A DNA stretch of 64,000 nt, taken from Allopseudospirillum japonicum (GTDB lineage Bacteria > Pseudomonadota > Gammaproteobacteria > Pseudomonadales > Halomonadaceae). The stretch spans positions 62,001 through 126,000 of the forward strand of contig NZ_FNYH01000002.1 in the NCBI RefSeq assembly GCF_900108915.1. The letters run 5' to 3'. The translations under genes were made by a program, and so were the position numbers. Of this stretch, positions 40,301 to 48,975 are shown one piece after another. Numbering within the stretch: the first letter of the stretch is position 1; every line of letters starts with the position of its first letter. The notes below the pieces were generated by a model. That model saw nothing but the letters and a program-made list of their open reading frames with translations, had not been told where the DNA came from and searched no databases.

Positions 40301-41095
40301 ATGCTACGTATTGAAGGCTTGAGCCTAGTATTCCATCCTAATACTCCCTTACAAAAGCAAGTATTTAAGGATTTTAACTTAAGTATTCCTCATGGCCAGT
40401 TTGTCACTTTGATTGGCAGTAATGGTGCAGGTAAATCAAGTTTATTAAATGCGATTGCTGGTGAAGTCCATCCCCAAGCGGGGCGTTTATATGTTGGGGA
40501 ACGAGATATTAGTGCACTGGCAACACACCAAAGAGCACCTTGGATTGCACGTGTGTTTCAAGATCCCATGGCAGGAACTTGCGAACACTTAAGTATTGAA
40601 GAAAACCTTGCCCTCGCGATTAAGCGTGGTCAAAAACGACATTTAAACCGTGCATTAAAATATGAGTATAGGCAGATTTTTTGTGAGCGTTTGGCATCCT
40701 TAGGTTTAGGATTAGAAAATCGTTTGCAAGATTTAATGGGACAGCTGTCAGGTGGGCAGCGTCAAGCTGTAAGCTTATTAATGGCCACGTTACAGCCGCT
40801 AGATATTTTATTGTTGGATGAGCATACAGCAGCATTAGATCCTAAAACAGCAGCTTTTGTACTTAATTTAACGGCACAAATTGTTAAACAACAAAATTTA
40901 ACTGTCTTAATGGTCACTCACTCTATGCGCCAGGCTTTAGCTGTTGGTGATAGAACGCTTATGTTACATGAAGGTAAGCTAGTATTTGACGTTTCGGGTG
41001 AACAAAGAAAAGCGCTGGAAGTAAAAGATTTATTAGCTTTGTTTTCACATAATGTTGGTGAAGAACTCAGCGATGATGCTTTGCTTTTAGGATAA
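40301..41095 (+). CDS. ABC transporter ATP-binding protein (TrpZ-like)
   Basis: A 264-residue ABC ATPase. Walker A GSNGAGKSS, Q-loop RVFQDPMAGTCEHLSIEENLALA, signature LSGGQRQ, Walker B DILLLDEHTAALDPKTA and the switch histidine in VTHSMRQAL are all present. The sequence DPMAGT after the Q-loop and EHTAALD are typical of the TrpZ-like group. It completes the SBP-permease-ATPase set and is the last gene of the operon. Confidence 0.92.
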   Translation: MLRIEGLSLVFHPNTPLQKQVFKDFNLSIPHGQFVTLIGSNGAGKSSLLNAIAGEVHPQAGRLYVGERDISALATHQRAPWIARVFQDPMAGTCEHLSIEENLALAIKRGQKRHLNRALKYEYRQIFCERLASLGLGLENRLQDLMGQLSGGQRQAVSLLMATLQPLDILLLDEHTAALDPKTAAFVLNLTAQIVKQQNLTVLMVTHSMRQALAVGDRTLMLHEGKLVFDVSGEQRKALEVKDLLALFSHNVGEELSDDALLLG

Positions 41096-41150
41096 TCTTT
41101 ATTGATAAGATGAAGTTCATAGGCTACAAATATAAAAGTCACAAGATAAC

Positions 41151-41180
41151 TTGTCATTTATAGGTAAAAAAGTGTATTAT
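41151..41180 (+). promoter_or_regulatory. Candidate sigma-70 promoter of mvaT
   Basis: TTGTCA (41151-41156) and TATTAT (41175-41180) are 18 bases apart. If this is the mvaT promoter, the transcript has a leader of about 260 bases. Confidence 0.45.
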
Positions 41181-41272
41181 TTGCCGCTGAACGTGATTTG
41201 AGTTTAAACCCCTCTAGTGTTTCGCATTTTATATCTTTTTTTAGTGATATTTGTCACAGAATTAGTTGGTGT

Positions 41273-41392
41273 ATGACACTAGAAAACGAGATTCACTGTA
41301 TTGCAAATATCCAGAATGATCTGGTTAAAGTAAGATTTCCCCAATATTGGGGCGCTGTTGATACTGATGTTGAGTATGAACTGCGAGGATAG
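41273..41392 (+). CDS. Possible 39-residue leader ORF upstream of mvaT
   Basis: A short frame beginning MTLENEIHCIANIQNDLV and ending DTDVEYELRG reads like a soluble acidic peptide, but there is no good ribosome site. It lies wholly inside the proposed mvaT leader. It may be a regulatory leader peptide or a chance frame. Confidence 0.2.
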   Translation: MTLENEIHCIANIQNDLVKVRFPQYWGAVDTDVEYELRG

Positions 41393-41448
41393 GTACTCTG
41401 ATTGGATTCTTGAATACTAAACCCTTATGAATTGAAGGATAACATCCG

Positions 41449-41829
41449 ATGAATAAAAAGAAGTTGAAGGATTATTTAGAAACTGAGCGTCTATTAAAGC
41501 AACTTGGCGCCCAATTGCGTGAGCTAGAAAATAGCACAGAATTGCAGCAAGAGTTGGAATTTAAAAAGCAGTTAGAAGAGTTAATGGACACTTACGGTTT
41601 TGGTCCTCAAGATGTGATTGAAGTCTTGTGTCCAAACGAAGCGCCTAACGTAGCCGTTGCTGCAGCTCCTGTACGCAAGCGTCGTACTCGTAAAGAAAAA
41701 GTTTACCGTAATCCACACACCAATGAAGAAATTGCGATTCGTGGCGGTAACCACAACATCTTTAAAGCGTGGAAAAAAGAATACGGTGCAGACACTGTAG
41801 AAAGCTGGCTGGTAGAAGAGCGCGCTTAA
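41449..41829 (+). CDS. MvaT/MvaU-type H-NS-family nucleoid protein
   Basis: A 126-residue xenogeneic silencer of the MvaT type known from Pseudomonas. An N-terminal coiled coil (about 3-50, ELENSTELQQELEFKKQLEEL) mediates oligomers; a basic linker (VRKRRTRKEK) precedes the AT-hook-like DNA-binding domain YRNPHTNEEIAIRGGNHNIFKAWKKEYGADTVESW, closely matching P. aeruginosa MvaT. Such proteins bind A+T-rich, often foreign, DNA and silence it. The A+T-rich ATPase gene in this window is a plausible target by inference. AAGGA is about ten bases before the ATG. Confidence 0.93.
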   Translation: MNKKKLKDYLETERLLKQLGAQLRELENSTELQQELEFKKQLEELMDTYGFGPQDVIEVLCPNEAPNVAVAAAPVRKRRTRKEKVYRNPHTNEEIAIRGGNHNIFKAWKKEYGADTVESWLVEERA

Positions 41830-41859
41830 GCCTTATTTCCACACAATTGAGCAGTTTAT

Positions 41860-41895
41860 ATCCCCGTCGGGCAGGTGCCTTGCGGGGATTTTTTA
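41860..41895 (+). terminator. Rho-independent terminator of the mvaT-type gene
   Basis: ATCCCCG pairs with CGGGGAT, with a second GGCA/TGCC pair inside, followed by TTTTTT. Confidence 0.85.
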
Positions 41896-42065
41896 TGTGT
41901 TAATAAAAAGTGTAACTAAAAATTTTTGTTGTTCGCGGTTATTGGCACTTTTTGTTAAATTATATGTTTAAATAGCACAACAAAAATCTTTTGTACAAAA
42001 CACTTTGTTGTAAACTCCTGATAGCAGGGTTTTTATTTTGGACGCACTGCCAAGTGAGGTCGATC

Positions 42066-43163
42066 ATGGCGGATACGAGTAAACGCATCCTGGTTGTGGA
42101 TGATGAACCCATGAATATCAACTTGCTCGTCGAGTTGCTCAAGCCTGATTATCGTCTGCTAGTAGCGAAAAGTGGTCCACAGGCTTTGCAAAGAGTGCAA
42201 GGTGAAGTATTGCCTGACCTGATTTTACTTGATGTGATGATGCCGGAGATGGATGGCTATGAAGTTTGCCGTCAGCTTAAAAGTCATCCAAGGACACAGC
42301 ATATTCCGGTAATTTTTGTGACCGCAATGAGTGCTGATGAAGATGAAACCAAGGGGTTTCAGCTTGGTGCAGTAGATTATGTGACCAAACCCATTAGCCC
42401 AAGCGTGGTGCGTGCTCGTGTGCGCACACATCTGGAATTACGTGAAGCGCGTCAGATTTTAGAAAATCAGAATGTTGTACTAGAAGAGAAAGTCAAAGAA
42501 CGCACACAAGAGTTATTAAAAGTGCAAGCGGTAACAATACGTGCCATGGCTTCGCTTGCAGAAACACGCGATAACGAAACGGGTAACCATATTCGACGGA
42601 CTCAATATTACGTTAAGGCCTTAGCCGATTATTTAAGTCAGCAGCCTAAATTTGCTGGGGAGCTCACTCCAGAAACGATAGAGTTGCTATTTAAATCAGC
42701 GCCCTTACACGATATTGGCAAAGTGGGGATTCCGGATCATATTTTGTTAAAACCTGGACGCCTGACCGAAGACGAATTTGCGATCATGAAGCTGCATGCT
42801 GTTTATGGTCGTGATGCGATTTTAGCGGCAGAACAAGAACTTGGCGAAGATAAACCCAGTTCTTTTTTACGTTTTGCGCGTGAAATTGCTTATGGTCACC
42901 ATGAAAAATGGGATGGGAGTGGTTATCCACAGGGGTTAGCACGAGAAGCAATCCCTATCTCAGCGCGTTTAATGGCGGTAGCAGATGTATATGACGCTTT
43001 GATCTCGAAGCGGGTTTATAAAGCGCCTTTCTCTCATGAAGAAGCCTGCCGCTTGATTTGTGAAGGCCGAGGCAGTCACTTTGATCCAGATATGGTGGAT
43101 GCGTTTGTGACTTTACAAGAAACATTTCGTGAGATAGCTGCCAAGTATACAGATGGTGATTAA
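42066..43163 (+). CDS. Response regulator with HD-GYP cyclic-di-GMP phosphodiesterase domain
   Basis: A 365-residue RpfG-like regulator. The receiver domain (1-125) has the acidic VDDEP, phospho-acceptor D56 in LLDVMMP and K108 in TKPI. A helical linker leads to an HD-GYP domain with ETRDNETGNHIRRTQYYV, H215-D216 in PLHDIGK, GHHEKWDGSGYPQGL (GYP at 286-288) and MAVADVYDAL. HD-GYP enzymes degrade cyclic-di-GMP. The upstream open frame (41991) is rejected because GAGG lies six bases before the ATG at 42066. No histidine kinase is beside it; a lipoprotein gene follows. Confidence 0.92.
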   Translation: MADTSKRILVVDDEPMNINLLVELLKPDYRLLVAKSGPQALQRVQGEVLPDLILLDVMMPEMDGYEVCRQLKSHPRTQHIPVIFVTAMSADEDETKGFQLGAVDYVTKPISPSVVRARVRTHLELREARQILENQNVVLEEKVKERTQELLKVQAVTIRAMASLAETRDNETGNHIRRTQYYVKALADYLSQQPKFAGELTPETIELLFKSAPLHDIGKVGIPDHILLKPGRLTEDEFAIMKLHAVYGRDAILAAEQELGEDKPSSFLRFAREIAYGHHEKWDGSGYPQGLAREAIPISARLMAVADVYDALISKRVYKAPFSHEEACRLICEGRGSHFDPDMVDAFVTLQETFREIAAKYTDGD

Positions 43164-43255
43164 TCACCAAAAAACGTTAATATAAAAGAATATCTTTCTA
43201 GGTTCCTGTACTTTCAGGGCATAAAGATTTCATCCTAGTCAAAGGAGGCTCAAGG

Positions 43256-44236
43256 ATGCCTATTACTCAAGGTTTACGTACTTGGTTGTTGCTTTCCTTA
43301 TGTCTGCCTTGGTTAGTGGCTTGTCAAAGTGGCCAAGAGCCAACTCAGGTGTGGGAAAATGCTGTGCAAGGTAGTTATGATGCTGCCCTCTCAGCAGAAG
43401 GCACGCATCTTTTAATTGCTTCCATTTATCATGGTGGGAGTTTGTGGCGTATACAAGATCACGCACGTTTGTTTAATTGGAATCACAAAGACGAGTACTC
43501 TGTTTTGGATCAAGTGACGCTTAGCCCAGATATGCGGTTGGGTGCCACTGCACGTGAACGTGATATGGTGCTTTGGAATGCGCAAACAGGGCAATCGATG
43601 GCTTTTGTTAGCTTGCCAGATCAAATTACTGATCTGGCCTCAGGTGGTCAGTATATTGCTGCAGGTATGGCAGATGGCGGGGTGCTGGTCAGTAATCCAC
43701 AAGGTCAGGGTATTTGGCAAACGCGCTTACCTGAGCGGATTAGTAAAATCGCTATGAGCCAAGACGGTCGTTGGCTTGCTGCAGGTGCTCGTGATGGCAC
43801 AGTGAAGCTCTGGTACTTTAGCCAGCAGACTCCTATGCAGGCCCAAGAGATCGCAAGTTTAACGCTTGATAACCAGATCCGTACATTGGCGATTAGTGCA
43901 CAAGGGGAACGTTTATTTGCTGGTGCGCAAGGCGGACAAGCGCAGCTTATTGATTTACAGGCACAACAACAGTGGGATTTAAGTGCCAGCAAATGGGGCG
44001 CTAATGGTGGCGTGAGCTATACGAGTGCACGTTTTGCACAGGATCCCAGCCGTTTGGTGATAGGAACAACCACAGGTTTGATTAAAGAGTTTATCCATGA
44101 TCAAGTACAACAAACCTGGCAAGCAACGCGCAAAGATCCTTGGAAGCCTTCTGGGGTCGTGATTTTAGATGTCGCCTATGGCCGTGACGGACGCATTTAT
44201 GCAGCCGGTTCGAACGGTTGGAGTTATCAACTTTGA
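43256..44236 (+). CDS. Beta-propeller (WD40-like) lipoprotein
   Basis: A 326-residue exported lipoprotein: a signal peptide ends in WLVAC with the lipid-acceptor cysteine C23. The rest is made of repeating strands of WD40/beta-propeller kind, for example GGSLWRIQD, RERDMVLWNAQTG, AAGMADGGVLVSN, LAAGARDGTVKLWYF and FAGAQGGQAQLID. Function is unknown; such lipoproteins often act as scaffolds. It is 92 bases after the HD-GYP gene on the same strand with a good AGGAGG site, so the pair may share a transcript or a role. Confidence 0.8.
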   Translation: MPITQGLRTWLLLSLCLPWLVACQSGQEPTQVWENAVQGSYDAALSAEGTHLLIASIYHGGSLWRIQDHARLFNWNHKDEYSVLDQVTLSPDMRLGATARERDMVLWNAQTGQSMAFVSLPDQITDLASGGQYIAAGMADGGVLVSNPQGQGIWQTRLPERISKIAMSQDGRWLAAGARDGTVKLWYFSQQTPMQAQEIASLTLDNQIRTLAISAQGERLFAGAQGGQAQLIDLQAQQQWDLSASKWGANGGVSYTSARFAQDPSRLVIGTTTGLIKEFIHDQVQQTWQATRKDPWKPSGVVILDVAYGRDGRIYAAGSNGWSYQL

Positions 44237-44285
44237 CCTACCTACCGGCTGAAAGGGATCTTGAGCTACCAAAGCAGACGAGAAA

Positions 44286-44312
44286 AGTTATCCTCCAAAT
44301 AGGAGGATAGCT
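44286..44312 (-). terminator. Terminator-like hairpin of pit
   Basis: A perfect TATCCTCC/GGAGGATA hairpin with a five-base loop lies just after the pit stop; on the minus strand it is followed by AACTTTTC, a weak T-tract. Confidence 0.5.
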
Positions 44313-44322
44313 TGTTGAACAA

Positions 44323-45588
44323 TTAAGAAAAAATTGCTTGCAAGATAAAGAAGAAGATAATTGCGAGCGTTGCGCCTGCTGGTAGGGTAACAATCCAAGA
44401 AATAAAAATTGTATGGACCATACGCAAGTTTAAGGCACTTATACCACGTGCCAAGCCGACACCTAATACAGCGCCCACAAGTGTGTGTGTGGTTGAAATA
44501 GGTAGGCCAGTACCAGAGGCAATCACGACAGTAATGGCGGCAGCTAAGGTTGCTGCAAAACCACGGCTGGGTGTGAGTTCAGTAATATTGTTGCCTATGG
44601 TAGCAATGACTTTATGCCCATACATGACCAAACCGGCCACAATCCCTAAAGCGCCCAACAGCAAAATCCATGCAGGAATACCTGTTTTACCAACAACCAA
44701 CCCCCCAGAGTTCACCACTCCGACCACTGCTGCTAAAGGACCAACGGCATTGGCGACATCATTGGAGCCGTGTGCAAATGCCATGGCACATGCAGTGAAC
44801 ATCATTAAAACACCAAAAACGCGCTCAACATTGGATAAAGGGCAGTCGGGTGTTTGTGTGTCTTGGCGTTTTACTTTGCGCTCCAGCAGGACGCCAATAA
44901 AAGTGACAAAAGCACCCACTAACATGGCATAGAATAAGCTTTCGACAAAGCTTAAATGCAGGCCGACATGCTTAAGTCCCTTAGTAAAGGTGACCATAGC
45001 GACAATAAAGCCCACTAAATACATGTAGATAGGTACATAACGTTTGGCATTTGCAAAAGGATCGTGTGCGTTGAGAATTAAACGCTGTACGCTATAAAAA
45101 AGTGCAAACGCAATCGCGCCGGACATTAAAGGTGAGACAATCCAACTGGCAGCAATCGTACCCACTTTTTCCCAATGGACGGCATCGAAAGAAATCCCTA
45201 CAGCAGCAAAACCTACAATCGCCCCCACAATAGAATGTGTGGTAGAAACAGGCCAACCTCTGTGTGATGCGATTAATAACCAAATCCCTGCGGCAAGTAA
45301 AGAAGCCAACATACCATACACAAGCAGCTCGGGTTGAGGGGCTAAAATTTCCGCATCAATAATGCCCTTGCGTATGGTGGCTGTTACCTCTCCACCGGCT
45401 AACCAAGCGCCCGCAAACTCAAAAATAATCGCAATAATAATCGCTTGGCGTATAGTGACTGCTTTGGAACCAACAGAGGTACCCATCGCATTTGCCACAT
45501 CGTTGGCCCCAACCCCCCAAGCCATGAAAAAGCCGAAGATGCAGGCCAGTACAATAAAGGTATTGGCATGTTCAATAAGGATCGACAT
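44323..45588 (-). CDS. pit: PiT-family inorganic phosphate transporter
   Basis: Pit proteins import metal-phosphate driven by protons. The 421-residue protein has the duplicated PHO4 signature: GANDVANAMGTSVGSKAVT in the first half and GSNDVANAVGPLAAVVGVV in the second, each followed by WPVSTTHSIVGA and LPISTTHTLVGAV. About ten membrane segments are visible. The PhoU-like DUF47 chaperone often found next to pit genes is absent. It is divergent from the CYTH-CHAD gene. Confidence 0.93.
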   Translation of the reverse strand: MSILIEHANTFIVLACIFGFFMAWGVGANDVANAMGTSVGSKAVTIRQAIIIAIIFEFAGAWLAGGEVTATIRKGIIDAEILAPQPELLVYGMLASLLAAGIWLLIASHRGWPVSTTHSIVGAIVGFAAVGISFDAVHWEKVGTIAASWIVSPLMSGAIAFALFYSVQRLILNAHDPFANAKRYVPIYMYLVGFIVAMVTFTKGLKHVGLHLSFVESLFYAMLVGAFVTFIGVLLERKVKRQDTQTPDCPLSNVERVFGVLMMFTACAMAFAHGSNDVANAVGPLAAVVGVVNSGGLVVGKTGIPAWILLLGALGIVAGLVMYGHKVIATIGNNITELTPSRGFAATLAAAITVVIASGTGLPISTTHTLVGAVLGVGLARGISALNLRMVHTIFISWIVTLPAGATLAIIFFFILQAIFS

Positions 45589-45896
45589 AAAAAAACCGCT
45601 AATAAAATGAAAGAATCAGGCTGCGCTTGCTCTTTAAAGGGATTTACCCAGTAGGTAAAGAAGATTTTTTGTACCTAGTCAGGCATCCTTAGCAGAGCGA
45701 TAACCAGCGTGGAGCTGAACAAGACAAGGGTCTTCTTAAGCCTTCACAATGCACTTAAATAAAGCATGGCCCTCGGCTCTTGCCCTGCTAGCCGCAAGCC
45801 TACCGAAAAAGCCTTTAAAATTTAATCGAAATTTAATTTTTTCGACACCCTATTGAAAATAAAGCCTGATCTAAGGCGGGATAATGGAGATTTTTT
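45589..45896. other. Intergenic region between divergent pit and CYTH-CHAD genes
   Basis: About 300 bases with no supported gene; it should hold promoters for both genes. Short frames antisense to or extending from pit are shadows. I see no clear Pho box. Confidence 0.4.
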
Positions 45897-47510
45897 ATGG
45901 CGCATGAGATTGAACTCAAATTGATACTTGCCCCACAGCACACTGCAAGACTGCGCCAGCATCCTGTGTTACAAGGCCAACAGCCTGATACCCAAACTTT
46001 GCAAAACCTCTACTTTGATACCCCAGATGGTGTACTTAACCAACACAAAATGGCTTTGCGTATTCGTCGTTGTGGTATGCACAGTGTACAAACATTAAAA
46101 ACGAAAGGCAGCAGTCAAGGCGGCGTGCATCAACGTGGTGAATGGGAATGGCCTCTTGCACAAGATGCTGGCTTAAATGTGGCTGCCTTAATGCAGTTGC
46201 AACAAGAGGAGAGCAGCTTGCCTGTGCTGGATTGGCAAAAGTTGTCTTTACAAGAGACATTTCGTACTGATTTTCAACGGACGACTTGGGTCCTTTCTTG
46301 GGCGCGTCCTTATGCCAAAATTGAAGTCGTTTTAGATGAAGGCGAAGTGAAGGCGGGCGGGCGTAAAGAAAGACTCAGTGAGCTTGAGTTAGAAGTACTC
46401 GATGGCGATCCGCAAGCCTTGTTTGCATTAGCAAAAGTTTTGGCCAGTCACCTTGCGTTGCATTTAAGCCCTATTAGTAAAGCCCAGCGTGCTTTGCGTT
46501 TGTTGCAGCCTAAGCAACATGCTTATAGCCCAGATCGACCACAATGGCAGGCGCAAACGCCTGCCGTACAAGTGTTGGCAGATTTACTCAGTTATCACGC
46601 AAGCCGCTGGCAAAGTGCACACGAAGAAATTCAAGGGTATGATCGTTGGCAAGCGTTGGGTGTTGCGATAGATGCTGTACGCCAAGTGAGGGTTTTGTTA
46701 CATGCTTGGAGTCATTTGCATGGCCGTGCCAGTACTTATGATTTGCGTTCGCGCCTAAATCGTTTAGAAATCGCTTATGGGCCTTTATGGGACAGCCTAC
46801 AAAGCGAAAGCCTAGCTAGCCGGTGGCAGGTGCAATTACCGCAAGAAGGTTTAATTAGTACGCAAGTGGATGCGCAAACTTTGATTGCAGCCTTATTGCA
46901 GCGCCCTTATAGCCAACAACATTGGCCTTTGCCACAAAAAGTACTGACAGAATGGGATGTTATAGAAGACACTCAATCAACAAACAAGCAGCAAGAAAAG
47001 CAGCAAAAAAATTGGGTGAGACTAGTGTATTTACCTCCTATGGTGCGTCGGGCTTACTATCGCCAGGTGCAGGAAAATGCTGATTTTGCCAGAATTTGGA
47101 TCGAATTAATGGCACTTGTACACCAAGGCTTGCAACAAGTGCAAAGTACACCCAGTCTTAGATTAGATTGGCAAACTTATTGGCAACAACATCTACGCCC
47201 TTATGCACAAAGCGTGAAGACTATGCGTTGGCCTAAACAACCCTTGGTGGCGCAAGATTGGTTAGCTCGACAAACTTTTGTCGACAAATTAGTCATTTGT
47301 TGGCGTTATCCAACGCCTGCACACGTCAAAGACATTCAAGGATTATTACAACTGCAAGCAGGGATTGCGCAAATTCCTGCATGGCAGATTTTATTGAATT
47401 TAACGCCGCAGACGCAACAAAGTACCCAACATTTGACGCAGGGTTTTCGTGAGCACTTATTAAATTTGAGCCGTTTAGCTCATGGTTTAAATGTTTCGGC
47501 TACGACTTAG
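45897..47510 (+). CDS. CYTH-CHAD domain protein, probable inorganic triphosphatase
   Basis: A 537-residue two-domain protein. The N-terminal CYTH domain starts with EIELKL (residues 4-9), and has QNLYFDTPDGVL, ALRIRR, TLKTKG and the later KIEVVLDEGEV, the acidic and basic tunnel residues that bind metal and triphosphate. The C-terminal CHAD domain (from about residue 220) is a histidine-rich helical domain that binds polyphosphate. E. coli YgiF has the same build and hydrolyses triphosphate. GGAG is seven bases before the ATG. The phosphate transporter pit is divergent from it, a fitting neighbour. Confidence 0.88.
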   Translation: MAHEIELKLILAPQHTARLRQHPVLQGQQPDTQTLQNLYFDTPDGVLNQHKMALRIRRCGMHSVQTLKTKGSSQGGVHQRGEWEWPLAQDAGLNVAALMQLQQEESSLPVLDWQKLSLQETFRTDFQRTTWVLSWARPYAKIEVVLDEGEVKAGGRKERLSELELEVLDGDPQALFALAKVLASHLALHLSPISKAQRALRLLQPKQHAYSPDRPQWQAQTPAVQVLADLLSYHASRWQSAHEEIQGYDRWQALGVAIDAVRQVRVLLHAWSHLHGRASTYDLRSRLNRLEIAYGPLWDSLQSESLASRWQVQLPQEGLISTQVDAQTLIAALLQRPYSQQHWPLPQKVLTEWDVIEDTQSTNKQQEKQQKNWVRLVYLPPMVRRAYYRQVQENADFARIWIELMALVHQGLQQVQSTPSLRLDWQTYWQQHLRPYAQSVKTMRWPKQPLVAQDWLARQTFVDKLVICWRYPTPAHVKDIQGLLQLQAGIAQIPAWQILLNLTPQTQQSTQHLTQGFREHLLNLSRLAHGLNVSATT

Positions 47511-47880
47511 GTCGTATTTTCGTGTGGATTTTATGCATACAAGGTGACGCTTAAATAAGGCATTTTATGCGCAAAAGTCCTGCTAGAAGACCAAAAAGGC
47601 GCAAACCTGACCGCTTTTGCGGTAAATTTTTACTGAAAGGAGCACTTTGATAGTGCATTTTGAGGTAGGTAACGCGCCGTTAATGATCATTGACAGTCTT
47701 GTGACCTTTATGCGAATCTCAACACAAGCCGCGTGACAAGGTATTTAACATTTGTAAACACCTTGTTGCATTTAGCTTCGTATTTCAGTTAGGTGATGTC
47801 GGCACTATCAAGGTGTTGCTTGCGTGTTCGTCACCATCCACTAATAACAACAACAAACAAATAAAAAGGTAAGCAATTCT
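47511..47880. other. Long leader region of the porin gene
   Basis: 370 bases without a supported gene. A small ACCGC/GCGGT hairpin followed by AAATTTTT (47610-47630) may end the CYTH-CHAD transcript. Two tiny frames, one arginine-rich (27 codons) from an ATG at about 47567, lack support. The region ends in an AAAGGTAAG ribosome site for the porin. Confidence 0.4.
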
Positions 47881-48828
47881 ATGAAACTTGCACATAAGAT
47901 TGCCGGAACTGTGATTCTGCCTCTCGCTGCAGTGGCTATGGCTAGCTCAGCTCATGCTGCTTCTTGGAAAATTGATTCCCTCAATACGGAAGTGGGTATC
48001 GGTGGTTATGTCAAATTAGAAGCTCGCAGTATCGATAAAGAGTCTGGTGCAGACGATTTCTTGATGCATGCAAAGCAAACTCGCTTCAACCTGTCTACCA
48101 AAACAGCGACTTCTTACGGTGATATTAAGACCTTCATCGAGATGGATTTCTACGGTAACCAAGAAGGTACCGATAGTAACTCTAAGCTCAACCCACGGAT
48201 GCGTCATGCTGCAGTCATGTGGGATGGTTGGTTAGCGGGTCAATACTGGTCGACTTTCTCCACCTTTGAAGGGATGGCAGAAACGCTAGACTTCGTTGGT
48301 GTGACAGGTAAATCCGTGCATCTAGAGCGTAATGCCCAGTTAGCAAAAACCTTGAACTTCGGTCAAGCGGGTAAACTAACGCTGGGTATTGAAGATCGTA
48401 ACCAATCTGGCGATTCAACGAGTCCAGATCCTGCGATCAAGTACGCAAATGCTTTCGGTCCTCTGGCTTTCTCGCTAGCAGCGCAAAATTACGAAAAAGC
48501 AGACGACACCAAAACCCGTGTAGGGGCAGGCGCTAAATTGTCACTGGGTTCTGCAACCTTGCAAGCAGGTTATACCGATGATGAAGATAACTATGATGCG
48601 GTTTCCGGCGCTATCAAGGTTAAATTCAATGATAGTTTGCGCGCTAACCTAGTGTATGAGAACGTAGATTTTGAAACTGGCACAGACTATGACCAAGCTT
48701 GGGCAAACTTGATCTACAAAACAGGTTATGGTGTTGAAGTCGGTGGTGAATACAGCGTAAAAATGTATGACGACGCAATTGATTCTAAAGACCACATTGT
48801 CCAAGTGGACGTTAAGTACGCCTTCTAA
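47881..48828 (+). CDS. Outer-membrane porin (DcaP-like)
   Basis: A 315-residue outer-membrane beta-barrel. A signal peptide ending SSAHA is followed by a short helix and the DcaP-like start GGYVKLEARS; alternating strands run to a terminal VKYAF, with the C-terminal phenylalanine needed for BAM insertion. WDGWLAGQYWSTF and EGMAETLDFVG resemble the constriction loop of the family. DcaP porins pass small anionic or dicarboxylic solutes; the substrate is not certain. A strong terminator follows and the long upstream region suggests regulated expression. Confidence 0.88.
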   Translation: MKLAHKIAGTVILPLAAVAMASSAHAASWKIDSLNTEVGIGGYVKLEARSIDKESGADDFLMHAKQTRFNLSTKTATSYGDIKTFIEMDFYGNQEGTDSNSKLNPRMRHAAVMWDGWLAGQYWSTFSTFEGMAETLDFVGVTGKSVHLERNAQLAKTLNFGQAGKLTLGIEDRNQSGDSTSPDPAIKYANAFGPLAFSLAAQNYEKADDTKTRVGAGAKLSLGSATLQAGYTDDEDNYDAVSGAIKVKFNDSLRANLVYENVDFETGTDYDQAWANLIYKTGYGVEVGGEYSVKMYDDAIDSKDHIVQVDVKYAF

Positions 48829-48869
48829 GCAGTGGGGCGACTTTAGCTTCAAACAGTCATAACAGCGCT

Positions 48870-48909
48870 AAGGGCATCTGTCAGGCGGAGGCAGATGCCC
48901 TTTCTTTTG
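48870..48909 (+). terminator. Rho-independent terminator of the porin gene
   Basis: GGGCATCTG and CAGATGCCC form a perfect nine-pair stem followed by TTTCTTTTG. Confidence 0.88.
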
Positions 48910-48975
48910 TTTAATTTTCGAAAATCTCCTCTACTTTTTAAATCTAGCGTAGGCGGTTTCTAAAGAAAGTCTTTG

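Noticed and set aside
47567-47720. Two tiny ORFs before the porin gene
   Set aside because: 27 and 26 codons, no clear ribosome site for the first, and no sign of conservation can be judged here.
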